DNA from: Holothuria scabra | Lineage: Eukaryota; Echinodermata; Holothuroidea; Aspidochirotida; Holothuriidae | Assembly: GCA_037179385.1 (NCBI GenBank) | Contig: CM074190.1 | Span: 9,325,784 to 9,389,783 of the forward strand | DNA length: 64,000 bases | Direction of reading: 5' to 3' | Part shown: in pieces, positions 44,714 through 59,700 of the stretch | Layout of the letters: every line of letters begins with the position of its first letter | Numbering within the stretch: position 1 is the stretch's first letter | Made by a program: the position numbers and the translations under genes | The notes under the pieces: generated by a model | The model's database searches: none | What the model saw: only the letters and a program-made list of their open reading frames with translations | Told to the model about the DNA's origin: nothing

Positions 44714-47700
44714 ACGATTTTTCACTTTAAAATTACACACAGTTCTATATGGTTTATGTATGGCGATTATTTTGGACTTATCAGAATTTTACGCCGGTAA
44801 ATTGTGGTCAAAGTGCAATGTAAAACCTTTATAGCAGGGTCTTGCCCAACTAACTACACTGTTTAGAACTGCTAACAGCATGTTTAGGTGACATGAATTT
44901 TCACTTTAAAATTGCACCCGGTTCCATTTGGTTTATATAGGTGAATTATTATCACTGTTTGGACTTAGCAGAATTTTAGGCTGCTTTAATTGTCGTTAAA
45001 GTGCAATGTTAAACTGTTATAGGAGGGTCTGGTCCAACTAACTACACTGTTTGGAACTGCTAACAGCATGTTTAGGTGACATGATTTTTCACTTTTAAAT
45101 TGCCCACAGTTCTGTTTGGTTTATGCGTGGGAATTATTATAACTGTTTGGACTTAGCAGAATTTTACGCCGCTTTAATTGTCGTCAAAGTGCAATTTAAA
45201 ACCCTTATAGGAGGGTCTGGTCCAACTAACTACACTGTTTAGAACTGCTTGCAGCATGTTTAGGTGACATGAAATTTCACTATTAAATTGGACACAGTTC
45301 TGTATGGTTAATGTATTGGGATTATTATCACTATTTGGACTTATCAGAATTTTACGCCGCTTAAATTGTGGTCAAAGTGAAATTTAAAACCCTTATAGGA
45401 GGGTCTTGTCCAAGTAACTACACTGTTTAGAACTGCTAACAGCATGTTTAGGTGACATGAATTTTCACTTTAAAATTGCACCTGGTTCCATATGGTTTAT
45501 GTATGGGAATTATTATCACTGTTTGGACTTAGCAGAATTTTACGCTGCTTTAATTGTCGTAAAAGTGCAATGTTAAACTGTTATAGGAGGGTCTGGTACA
45601 TCTAATTACACTGTTTAGAACTGCTTGCAGCATCAGCATGTTTAGGTGACATGAAATTTCACTTTTAAATTGCACACAGTTCTAAGTGGTTTATATATAT
45701 GGATTATTACCACTATTTGGACTTATCAGAATTTTACGCCGCTTTAATTGTCGTCAAAGTGCAATTTAAAACCCTTACAGGAGGGTCTGGTCCAACTAAC
45801 TACACTGTTTAGAACTGCTTACAGCATGTTTAGGTGACATGAATTTTTACTTTAAAATTGCACCCGGTTCCATATGGTTTATGTATAAGAAATATTACCA
45901 CTGTTTTGACTTAGCAGAATTTTACTCCGCTTTAGTTGTCGTCAAACTGCAATGTAAAATCCTTATAGGAGTGTCTGGCCCATCTCATTACACTGTTTAG
46001 AACTGCTTACAGCATGTTTAGGTGACATCAATTTCCAATTTTAAATTGCACACAATTCTATGTGGGTTATGTATGGGAATAATTACCATTGTTTGGACTT
46101 AGCAGAATTTTACGCCGCTTTAGTTGTCGTCAAACTGCAATGTAAAACCCTTATAGGAGAGTCTGGCCCATGTAAATACACTGTTTAGAACTGCTCACAG
46201 CATGTTTAGGTGACATCAATTTTCCATTTTAAGTTGTATACAATTCTATATGGTGTATGTACGGGAATAATCACCTTTGTTTGGACTGAGCAGAATTTTA
46301 CGCCGCTTTAGTTGTCGTCAAACTGCAATGTAAAACCCTTATAGGAGAGTCTGGCCCATCTAATTACACTGTTTAGAACTGCCTACAACATGTTTAGGTG
46401 ACATCCAGTTCCAATTTTAAATTGTACACAATTCTATATGGGAATAATTAGCATTGTTTGGACTTAGCAGAATTTTACGCGGCTTTGGTTGTCGTCAAAC
46501 TGCAATGTAAAACCCTTATACTAGAGTCTGGCCTATCTCATTACACTGTTTAGAACTGCTCACAGCATGTTTAGGTGACATCAATTTTCCATTTAAAATT
46601 GCACACAATTCTATATGGTGTATGTATGGGAATAATCACCTTTGTTTGGACTGAGCAGAATTTTATGCCGCTTTAGTTGTTGTCAAACTGCAATGAAAAA
46701 CCCTTATAGAAGAGAGTCTGGCCCATCTAATTACACTGTTTAGAACTGCATACAGCATGTTTAGGTGACATCAATTTTCCATTTTAAATTGCATATAATT
46801 CTATATGGTTTATGTATGGGAATAATTACCATTGATTAAACCTAGCAGAATTAAACGCCGCTTTAGTTGTCGTCAAACTGCAATGTAAAACCCTTATAGG
46901 AGAGTCTGGCCCATCTAATTACACTGTTTAGAACTGCTCACAGCATGTTTAGGTGACATCAATTTTCCATTTTAAATTAACACAATTCTCTATGGTTTAT
47001 GTATGGGAAAAATCACAACTGTTTGGACTTAACAGAATTTCGTGCCGCTTTAGTTGTCGTCAGACTGAAATGTAAAACCCTTATAGGAGAGAGTCTGGCC
47101 CATCTAATTACACTGTTTAGAACTGCATACAGCATGTTTAGGTGACATCAATTTTCCATTTAGAATTGCACACAATTCTATATGGTTTATTTATGGGAAT
47201 AATCACCTTTGTTTGGACTTCGCAGAATTTTACGCGGCTTTGGTTCTCGTCAATCTGCAATGTAAATCCCTTATAGGAAAGTCTAGCCCATCTAACTACA
47301 CTGTTTAGAACTGCTCACAGCATGTTTAGGTGACATCAATTTTCTATTTTAAATTGCACACAATTCTATATGGTTGATGTATGGGAATAATTACCATTGT
47401 TTGGACCTAGCAGAATTTTACGCCCGATTAGTTGTCGTCAAACTGCAATGTAAAACCCTTATAGGAGAGTCTGGCCCATCTAATACCACTGTTTAGAACT
47501 GCTCACAGCATGTTTAGGTGACATCAATTTTCCATTTAAAATTGCACACAATTCTATATGGTTTATGTATGGGAATAATCACCTTTGTTTGGACTGAGCA
47601 GAATTTTACGCCGCTTTAGTTGTCGTCAAACTCCAATGTAAAACTCTTATAGGAGAGTCTGGCCCATCTAATACAACTGTTTAGAACTGCTCACAGCATG

Positions 47701-50700
47701 TTTAGGTGACATCAATTTTCCATTTTAAATTAACACAATTCTCTATGGTTTATGTATGGGAATAATCACAATTGTTTGGACTTAACAGAATTTCACACCG
47801 CTTTAGTTGTCGTCAAACAGCAATGTAAAACCCTTATAGGAGAGTCTGACCCATCTAAATACACTGTTTAGAACTGCTCACAGCATGTTTAGGTGACATC
47901 AATTTTCCATTTTAAGTTGTATACAATTCTATATGGTGTATGTATGGGAATAATCACCTTTGTTTGGACTGAGCAGAATTTTACGCCGCTTTAGTTGTCG
48001 TCAAACTGCAATGTAAAACCCTTATAGGAGAGTCTGGCCCATCTAACTACACTGTTTAGAACTGCTCACAGCATGTTTAGGTGACATCAATTTTCTATTT
48101 TAAATTGCACACAATTCTATATGGTTGATGTATGGGAATAATTACCATTGTTTGGACCTAGCACAATTTTACGCCCGTTTAGTTGTCGTCAAACTGCAAT
48201 GTAAAACCCTTATAGGAGAGTCTGGCCCATCTAACTACACTGTTTAGAACTGCTCACAGCATGTTTAGGTGACATCAATTTTCCATTTTAAATTGCACAC
48301 AATTCTATATGGTTTATGTATGGGAATAATTACCATTGATTGTACCTAGCAGAATTTCACGCCGCTTTAGTTGTCGTCAAACTGCAATGTAAAACCCTTA
48401 TAGGAGAGTCTGACCCATCTAAATACACTGTTTAGAACTGCTCACAGCATGTTTAGGTGACATCCATTTATAATTTTAAATTGCACACATTTCTCTATGG
48501 TTTATGTATGGGAATAATCACCTTTGTTTGGACTTCGCAGAATTTTACGCGGCTTTGGTTGTCGTCAAACTGCAATGTAAAACCCTTATACTAGAGTCTG
48601 GCCTATCTCATTACACTGTTTAGAACTGCTCACAGCATGTTTAGGTGACATCAATTTTCCATTTTAAGTTGTATACAATTCTATATGGTGTATGTATGGG
48701 AATAATCACCTTTGTTTGGACTGAGCAGAATTTTACGCCGCTTTAGTTGTCGTCAAACTGCAATGTAAAACCCTTATAGGAGAGTCTGGCCCATCTAACT
48801 ACACTGTTTAGAACTGCTCACAGCATGTTTAGGTGACATCCATTTCCAATTTTACATTGCACACAATTCTATATGGGTTCTGTATGGGAATAATTACCAT
48901 TGTTTGGACTTAACAGAATTTTACGCTGCTTTAGTTGTCATCAAACTGTAATGTAAAACCCTTATAGGAGAGTCTGGCCCATCTAATACCACTGTTCAGA
49001 ACTGCTCACGGTATGTTTAGGTGACATCAATTTCCAATTTTAAATTGGACACATTTCTATATGGGTTATGTATGGGAATTATTACCATTGTTTGGACTTA
49101 GCAGAATTTTACGCCGCTTTAGTTGTCGTCAAACTGCAATGTAAAACCCTTATAGGAGAGTCTGGCCCATCCAACTACACTGTTTAGAACTGCTCACAGC
49201 ATGTTTAGGTGACATCAATTTTCCATTTTAAATTGCACACAATTCTATATGGTTGATGTATGGGAATAATTACCATTGTTTGGACCTAGCACAATTTTAC
49301 GCCCGTTTAGTTGTCGTCAAACTGCAATGTAAAACCCTTATACTAGAGTCTGGCCCATCTCATTACACTGTTTAAAACTGCTCACAGCATGTTTAGATGA
49401 CATCAATTTTCCATTTAAAATTGCACACAATTCTATATGGTTTATGTATGGGAATAATCACCTTTGTTTGGACTGAGCAGAATTTTACGCCGCTTTAGTT
49501 GTCGTCAAACTGCAATGTAAAACTCTTATAGGAGAGTCTGGCCCATCTAATACAACTGTTTAGAACTGCTCACAGCATGTTTAGGTGACATCAATTTTCC
49601 ATTTTAAATTAACACAATTCTCTATGGCTTATGTATGGGAATAATCACAATTGTTTGGACTTAACAGAATTTCACACCGCTTTAGTTGTCGTCAAACAGC
49701 AATGTAAAACCCTTATAGGAGAGTCTGACCCATCTAAATACACTGTTTAGAACTGCTCACAGCATGTTTAGGTGACATCCATTTCCATTGTAAAATTGTA
49801 CACAATTCTATATGGTGTATGTATGGGAATAATTACCATTGTTTGGACTTAGCAGATTTTTACGCCGCTTTAGTTGTCGTCAAACTGCAATGTAAAACCC
49901 TTATAGGAGAGTCTGGCCCATCTAATACCACTGTTTAGAACTGCCTACAGCATGTTTAGGTGACATCAATTTTCCAATTTTACATTGCACACAATTCTAT
50001 ATGGGTTCTGTAGGGGAATAATTACCATTGTTTGGACTTAACAGAATTTTACGCTGCTTTAGTTGTCGTCAAACTGCAATGTAAAACCCTTATAGGAGAG
50101 TCTGGCCCATCTCACTACACTGTTTAGAACTGCTCACAGCATGTTTAGGTGACATCAATTTTCTATTTTAAATTGCACACAATTCTATATGGTTGATGTA
50201 TGGGAATAATTACCATTGTTTGGACCTAGCACAATTTTACGCCCGTTTAGTTGTCGTCAAACTGCAATGTAAAACCCTTATAGGAGAGTCTGGCCCATCT
50301 AACTACACTGTTTAGAACTGCTCACAGCATGTTTAGGTGACATCAATTTTCTATTTTAAATTGCACACAATTCTATATGGTTGATGTATGGGAATAATTA
50401 CAATTGTTTGGACTTAACAGAATTTCACACCGCTTTAGTTGTCGTCAAACTGCAATGTAAAACCCTTATAGGAGAGTCTGGCCCATCTAATACCACTGTT
50501 TAGAACTGCTCACAGCATGTTTAGGTGACATCCATTTCCAATTTTAAATTGTCCACATTTCTCTATGGTTTATGTATGGGAATAATCACCTTTGTTTGGA
50601 CTTCGCAGAATTTTACGCCGCTTTAGTTGTCGTCAAACTGCAATGTAAAACCCTTATAGGAGAGTCTGGCCCATCTCACTACACTGTTTAGAACTGCTCA

Positions 50701-53700
50701 CAGCATGTTTAGGTGACATCAATTTTCCATTTTAAATTGCACACAATTCTATATGGTTTATGTATGGGAATAATTACCATTGATTGTACCTAGCAGAATT
50801 TCACACCGCTTTAGTTGTCGTCAAACTGCAGTGTAAAACCCTTATACTAGAGTCTGGCCCATCTCATTACACTGTTTAAAACTGCTCACAGCATGTTTAG
50901 ATGACATCAATTTTCCATTTAAAATTGCACACAATTCTATATGGTTTATGTATGGGAATAATCACCTTTGTTTGGACCTAGCAGAATTTTACGCCCGATT
51001 AGTTGTCGTCAAACTGCAATGTAAAACCCTTATAGGAGAGTCTGGCCCATCTAATACCACTGTTTAGAACTGCTCACAGCATGTTTAGATGACATCAATT
51101 TTCCATTTAAAATTGCACACAATTCTATATGGTTTATGTATGGGAATAATCACCTTTGTTTGGACTGAGCAGAATTTTACGCCGCTTTAGTTGTCGTCAA
51201 ACTGCAATGTAAAACCCTTACAGCAGAGTCTGGCCCATCTCTCTACACTGTTTAGAACTGCTTACGGCATGTTTAGGTGACATCCATTTCCATTTTAAAA
51301 TTGTACACAATTCTATATGGGTTATGTATGGGAATAATTACCATTGTTTGGACTTAGCAGAATTTTACGCCGCTTTAGTTGTCGTCAAACTGCAATGTAA
51401 AACAGTTATAGGAGAGTCTGGCCCATCTAATTACACTGTTTAAAACTGCTCACAGCATATTTAGGTGACATCCATTTCCAATTTTAAATTGGACACATTT
51501 CTATATGGGTTATGTATGGGAATAATTACCATTGTTTGGACTTAGCAGAATTTTACGCAGCTTTAGTTGTCGTCAAACTGCAATGTAAAACCCTTTTAGG
51601 AGAGTCTGGCCCATCTAATTACACTGTTTAGAACTGCCTACAGCATGTTTAGGTGACATCCAGTTCCAATTTTAAATTGTACACAATTCTATATGGGTTA
51701 TGTATGGGAATAATTACCATTGTTTGGACTTAGCAGAATTTTAGGCCACTTTAGTTGTGGTCAAACTGCAATGTAAAACCCTTATAGGAGAGTCTGGCCC
51801 ATCTAATTACACTGTTTAGAACTGCCTACAGCATGTTTAGGTGACATCCATTTCCAATTTTAAATTGCACACAATTCTATATGGGTTATGTATGGGAATA
51901 ATTACCATTGTTTGGACTTTGCAGAATTTTACGCCGCTTTAGTTGTCGTCAAACTGCAATGTAAAACCCTTATAGGAGAGTCTGGCCCATCTAATGACAC
52001 TGTTTAAAACTGCTCACAGCATGTTTAGGTGACATCAATTTTCCATTTTAAATTGCACACAATCTTATATGGTTGTTGTATGGGAATAATTACCATTGTT
52101 TGGACTTCGCAGAATTTTACGCCCGTTTAGTTGTCGTCAAACTGCAATGTAAAACCCTTATAGGAGAGTCTGGCCCATCTAATACCACTGTTTAGAACTG
52201 CTCACAGCATATTTAGGTGACATCCATTTCCAATTTTAAATTGGACACATTTCTATATGGGTTATGTATGGGAATAATTACCATTGTTTGGACTTAGCAG
52301 AATTTTAGGCCACTTTAGTTGTCGTCAATCTGCAATGTAAAACCCTTATAGGAGAGTCTGGCCCATCTCATTACACTGGTAAGAACTGCTTGCAGCATGT
52401 TTAGGTGACATCAATTTCCAATTTCAAATTGCACACATTTCTATATGGGTTATGTATGGGAATTATTACCATTGTTTGGACTTAGCAGAATTTTACGCCG
52501 CTTTAGTTGTCGTCAAACTGCAATGTAAAACCCTTATAGGAGAGTCTGGCCCATCTAATTACACTGTTTAAAACTGCTCATAGCATGTTTAGGTGACATC
52601 CATTTCCAATTTTAAATTGCACACATTTCTCTATGGTTTATGTATGGGAATAATGACCTTTGTTTGGACTTCGCAGAATTTTACGCGGCTTTGGTTGTCG
52701 TCAAACTGCAATGTAAAACCCTTATACTAGAGTCTGGCCTATCTCATTACACTGTTTAGAACTGCTCACAGCATGTTTAGGTGACATCCATTTCCAATTT
52801 TAAATTGCACACAATTCTATATGGGTTATGTATGGGAATAATTACCATTGTTTGGACTGAGCAGAATTTTACGCCGCTTTAGTTGTCGGCAAACTCCAAT
52901 GTAAAACCCTTATAGGAGAGTCTGACCCATCTAAATACACTGTTTAGAACTGCTCACAGCATGTTTAGGTGACATCAATTTTCCATTTTAAGTTGTATAC
53001 AATTCTATATGGTTGTTGTATGGGAATAATTACCATTGTTTGGACTTCGCAGAATTTTACGCCCGTTTAGTTGTCGTCAAACTGCAATGTAAAACCCTTA
53101 TAGGAGAGTCTGGCCCATCTAATGACACTGTTTAAAACTGCTCACAGCATGTTTAGGTGACATCAATTTTCCATTTTAAATTGCACACAATCTTATATGG
53201 TTGTTGTATGGGAATAATTACCATTGTTTGGACTTCGCAGAATTTTACGCCCGTTTAGTTGTCGTCAAACTGCAATGTAAAACCCTTATAGGAGAGTCTG
53301 GCCCATCTAATACCACTGTTTAGAACTGCTCACAGCATATTTAGGTGACATCCATTTCCAATTTTAAATTGGACACATTTCTATATGGGTTATGTATGGG
53401 AATTATTATCATTGTTTGGACTTAGCAGAATTTTAGGCCACTTTCGTTGTCGTCAAACTGCAATGTAAAACCCTTATAGGAGAGTCTGGCCCATCTCATT
53501 ACACTGCTAAGAACTGCTTGCAGCATGTTTAGGTGACATCAATTTCCAATTTTAAATTGAATTATTACCATTGTTTGGACTTAGCAGAATTTTAGGCCGT
53601 TTTAGTTGTCGTCAAACTGCAATGTAAAAACCCTTATAGGAGAGTCTGGCCCATCTAATTACAATGTTTAAAACTGCTCATAGCATGTTTAGGTGACATC

Positions 53701-56700
53701 CATTTCCAATTTTAAGTTGTACACAATTCTATATGGGTTATGTATGGGAATAATTACCAATGTTTGGTCTTAGCAGAATTTTACTCCGCTTTAGTTGTCG
53801 TCAAACTGCAATGTAAAACACTTATAGGAGAGTCTGGCTAAGAACTGCTTGCAGCATGTTTAGGTGACATCAATTTTCCATTTTAAATTGCACACAATCT
53901 TATATGGTTGTTGTAATTAATTACACTGTTTAGAACTGCTCACAGCATATTTAGGTGACATCCATTTCCAATTTTAAATTGCACACAATCTTATATGGTT
54001 GTTGTATGGGAATAATTACCATTGTTTGGACTTAGCAGAATTTTACGCCCGTTTAGTTGTCGTCAAACTGCAATGTAAAACCCTTATAGGAGAGTCTGGC
54101 CCATCTAATACCACTGTTTAGAACTGCTCACAGCATGTTTAGGTGACATGAATTTTCCATTTAAAATTGCACACAATTCTATATGGTTGATGTATGGGAA
54201 TAATCACCTTTGTTTGGACTTAGCAGAATTTTAGGCCGCTTTAGTTGTCGTCAAACTGCAATGTAAAACACTTATAGGAGAGTCTGGCCCATCTAATACC
54301 ACTGTTTAGAACTGCTCACAGCATGTTTAGGTGACATCCATTTCCAATTTTACATTGCACACAATTCTATATGGGTTCTGTATGGGAATAATTACCATTG
54401 TTTGGACTTAACAGAATTTTACGCTGCTTTAGTTGTCATCAAACTGTAATGTAAAACCCTTATAGGAGAGTCTGGCCCATCTAATACCACTGTTCAGAAC
54501 TGCTCACGGTATGTTTAGGTGACATCAATTTCCAATTTTAAATTGGACACATTTCTATATGGGTTATGTATGGGAATTATTACCATTGTTTGGACTTAGC
54601 AGAATTTTACGCCCGTTTAGTTGTCGTCAAACTGCAATGTAAAACCCTTATAGGAGAGTCTGGCCCATCTAATGACACTGTTTAAAACTGCTCACAGCAT
54701 GTTTAGGTGACATCAATTTTCCATTTTAAATTGCACACAATCTTATATGGTTGTTGTATGGGAATAATTACCATTGTTTGGACTTCGCAGAATTTTACGC
54801 CCGTTTAGTTGTCGTCAAACTGCAATGTAAAACCCTTATAGGAGAGTCTGGCCCATCTAATACCACTGTTTAGAACTGCTCACGGCATGTTTAGCCGACA
54901 TGAATTTTTCATTTAAAATTGCACACAATTCTATATGGTTGATGTATGAAAATAATCACCTTTGTTTGGACTTAGCAGAATTTTAGGCCACTTTAGTTGT
55001 CGTCAAACTGCAATGTAAAACCCTTATAGGAAAGTCTGGCCCATCTCATTACACTGCTAAGAACTGCTTGCAGCATGTTTAGGTGACATCAATTTCCAAT
55101 TTTAAATTGAATTATTACCATTGTTTGGACTTGGTAGAATTTTACGCCGCTTTAGTTGTCGTCAAACTGCAATGTAAAACCCTTATAGGAGAGTCTGGCC
55201 CATCTAATTACACTGTTTAAAACTGCTCACAGCATATTTAGGTGACATCCATTTCCAATTTTAAATTGGACACATTTCTATATGGGTTATGTATGGGAAT
55301 AATTACCATTGTTTGGACTTAGCAGAATTTTACGCAGCTTTAGTTGTGGTCAAACTGCAATGTAAAACCCTTATAGGAGAGTCTGGCCCATCTAATTACA
55401 CTGTTTAGAACTGCCTACAGCATGTTTAGGTGACATCCAGTTCCAATTTTAAATTGTACACAATTCTATATGGGAATAATTACCATTGTTTGGACTTAGC
55501 AGAATTTTAGGCCACTTTAGTTGTGGTCAAACTGCAATGTAAAACCCTTATAGGAGAGTCTGGCCCATCTAATTACACTGTTTAGAACTGCCTACAGCAT
55601 GTTTAGGTGACATCCATTTCCAATTTTAAATTGCACACAATTCTATATGGGTTATGTATGGGAATAATTACCATTGTTTGGACTTTGCAGAATTTTACGC
55701 CGCTTTAGTTGTCGTCAAACTGCAATGTAAAACACTTATAGGAGAGTCTGGCCCATCTAATGACACTGTTTAAAACTGCTCACAGCATGTTTAGGTGACA
55801 TCAATTTTCCATTTTAAATTGCACACAATCTTATATGGTTGTTGTATGGGAATAATTACCATTGTTTGGACTTCGCAGAATTTTACGCCCGTTTAGTTGT
55901 CGTCAAACTGCAATGTAAAACCCTTATAGGAGAGTCTGGCCCATCTAATACCACTGTTTAGAACTGCTCACGGCATGTTTAGGTGACATGAATTTTCCAT
56001 TAAAAATTGCACACAATTCTATATAGGTTATGTATGGGAATAATTACCATTGTTTGGACTTAGCAGAATTTTAGGCCACTTTCGTTGTCGTCAAACTGCA
56101 ATGTAAAACCCTTATAGGAGAGTCTGGCCCATCTCATTACACTGCTAAGAACTGCTTGCAGCATGTTTAGGTGACATCAATTTCCAATTTTAAATTGGAC
56201 ACATTTCTATATGGGTTATGTATGGGAATTATTACCATTGTTTGGACTTGGCAGAATTTTACGCCGCTTTAGTTGTCGTCAAACTGCAATGTAAAAACCC
56301 TTATAGGAGAGTCTGGCCCATCTAATTACAATGTTTAAAACTGCTCATAGCATGTTTAGGTGACATCCATTTCCAATTTTAAGTTGTACACAATTCTATA
56401 TGGGTTATGTATGGGAATAATTACCATTGTTTGGACTTAGCAGAATTTTAGGCCACTTTAGTTGTCGTCAAACTGCAATGTAAAACCCTTATAGGAGAGT
56501 CTGGCCCATTTAATTACACTGTGTAGAACTTCCTACAGCATGTTTAGGTGACATCCAGTTCCAATTTTAAATTGTACACAATTCTATATGGGAATAATTA
56601 CCATTGTTTGGACTTTGCAGAATTTTACGCCGCTTTAGTTGTCGTCAAACTGCAATGGAAAAACCCTTATAGGAGAGTCTGGCCCATCTCATTACACTGT

Positions 56701-59700
56701 TTAAAACTGCTCACAGCATGTTTAGGTGACATCAATTTTCCATTTTAAATTGCACACAATCTTATGTGGTTGTTGTATGGGAATAATTACCATTGTTTGG
56801 ACTTAGCAGAATTTTACGCCCGTTTAGTTGTCGTCAATCTGCAATGTAAAACCCTTATAGGAGAGTCTGGCCCATCTAATACCACTGTTTAGAACTGCTC
56901 ACAGCATGTTTAGGTGACATGAATTTTCCATTTAAAATTGCACACAATTCTATATGGTTGATGTATGGGAATAATCACCTTTGTTTGGACTTAGCAGAAT
57001 TTTAGGCCGCTTTAGTTGTCGTCAAACTGCAATGTAAAACACTTATAGGAGAGTCTGGCCCATCTAATTACACTGTTTAAAACTGCTCACAGCATGTTTA
57101 GGTGACATCCATTTCCAATTTTAAATTGCACACAATTCTATATGGGTTATGTATGGGAATAATTACCATTGTTTGGACTTAGCAGAATTTTACGCCGCTT
57201 TAGTTGTCATCAAACTGCAATGTAAAACCCTTATAGGAGAGTCTGGCCCATTTCATTACACTGTTTAAAACTGCTCACAGCATGTTTAGGTGACATCCAT
57301 TTCCAATTTTAAATTGCACACAATTCTATATGGGTTATGTATGGGAATAATTACCATTGTTTGGACTTAGCAGAATATTATGCCGCTTTAGTTGTCGTCA
57401 AACTGCAATGGAAAAACCCTTATAGGAGAGTCTGGCCCATCTAATGACACTGTTTAAAACTGCTCACAGCATGTTTAGGTGACATCAATTTTCCACTTTA
57501 AATTGCACACAATCTTATATGGTTGTTGTATGGGAATAATTACCATTGTTTGGACTTAGCAGAATTTTACGCCCGTTTAGTTGTCGTCAAACTGCAATGT
57601 AAAACCCTTATAGGAGAGTCTGGCCCATCTAATACCACTGTTTAGAACTGCTCACGGCATGTTTAGGTGACATGAATTTTTCATTTAAAATTGCACACAA
57701 TTCTATATGGTTGATGTATGAAAATAATCACCTTTGTTTGGACTTAGCAGAATTTTAGGCCGCTTTAGTTGTCGTCAAACTGCAATGTAAAACCCTTATA
57801 GGAAAGTCTGGCCCATCTCATTACACTGCTAAGAACTGCTTGCAGCATGTTTAGGTGACATCAATTTCCAATTTTAAATTGAATTATTACCATTGTTTGG
57901 ACTTGGTAGAATTTTACGCCGCTTTAGTTGTCGTCAAACTGCAATGTAAAACCCTTATAGGAGAGTCTGGCCCATCTAATTACACTGTTTAAAACTGCTC
58001 ATAGCATATTTAGGTGACATCCATTTCCAATTTTAAATTGGACACATTTCTATATGGGTTATGTATGGGAATAATTACCATTGTTTGGACTTAGCAGAAT
58101 TTTACGCAGCTTTAGTTGTGGTCAAACTGCAATGTAAAACCCTTATAGGAGAGTCTGGCCCATCTAATTACACTGTTTAGAACTGCCTACAGCATGTTTA
58201 GGTGACATCCAGTTCCAATTTTAAATTGTACACAATTCTATATGGGAATAATTACCATTGTTTGGACTTAGCAGAATTTTAGGCCACTTTAGTTGTGGTC
58301 AAACTGCAATGTAAAACCCTTATAGGAGAGTCTGGCCCATCTAATTACACTGTTTAGAACTGCCTACAGCATGTTTAGGTGACATCCATTTCCAATTTTA
58401 AATTGCACACAATTCTATATGGGTTATGTATGGGAATAATTACCATTGTTTGGACTTTGCAGAATTTTACGCCGCTTTAGTTGTCGTCAAACTGCAATGT
58501 AAAACACTTATAGGAGAGTCTGGCCCATCTAATGACACTGTTTAAAACTGCTCACAGCATGTTTAGGTGACATCAATTTTCCATTTTAAATTGCACACAA
58601 TCTTATATGGTTGTTGTATGGGAATAATTACCATTGTTTGGACTTCGCAGAATTTTACGCCCGTTTAGTTGTCGTCAAACTGCAATGTAAAACCCTTATA
58701 GGAGAGTCTGGCCCATCTAATACCACTGTTTAGAACTGCTCACGGCATGTTTAGGTGACATGAATTTTCCATTAAAAATTGCACACAATTCTATATAGGT
58801 TATGTATGGGAATAATTACCATTGTTTGGACTTAGCAGAATTTTAGGCCACTTTCGTTGTCGTCAAACTGCAATGTAAAACCCTTATAGGAGAGTCTGGC
58901 CCATCTCATTACACTGCTAAGAACTGCTTGCAGCATGTTTAGGTGACATCAATTTCCAATTTTAAATTGGACACATTTCTATATGGGTTATGTATGGGAA
59001 TTATTACCATTGTTTGGACTTAGCAGAATTTTAGGCCGCTTTAGTTGTCGTCAAACTGCAATGTAAAAACCCTTATAGGAGAGTCTGGCCCATCTAATTA
59101 CAATGTTTAAAACTGCTCATAGCATGTTTAGGTGACATCCATTTCCAATTTTAAATTGCACACAATTCTATATGGGTTATGTATGGGAATAATTACCATT
59201 GTTTGGACTTAGCAGAATTTTACGCCGCTTTAGTTGTCATCAAACTGCAATGTAAAACCCTTATAGGAGAGTCTGGCCCATTTCATTATACTGCTAAGAA
59301 CTGCTCACAGCATGTTTAGGTGACATCCAGTTCCAATTTTAAATTGTACACAATTCGATATGGGAATAATTACCATTGTTTGGACTTAGCAGAATATTAT
59401 GCCGCTTTAGTTGTCGTCAAACTGCAATGGAAAAACCCTTATAGGAGAGTCTGGCCCATCTAATTACACTGTTTAAAACTGCTCACAGCATGTTTAGGTG
59501 ACATCAATTTTCCACTTTAAATTGCACACAATCTTATATGGTTGTTGTATGGGAATAATTACCCTTGTTTGAACTTAGCAGAATTTTACGCCCGTTTAGT
59601 TGTCGTCAAACTGCAATGTAAAACCCTTATAGGAGAGTCTGGCCCATCTAATACCACTGTTTAAAACTGCTCACGGCATGTTTAGGTGACATCAATTTTC

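Noticed and set aside
56548..56748. 66-codon open frame, identical to the one at 60222-60422
   Set aside because: It lies entirely in satellite DNA, crosses monomer boundaries and recurs only because the block was segmentally duplicated (offset 3674). It is not a gene.
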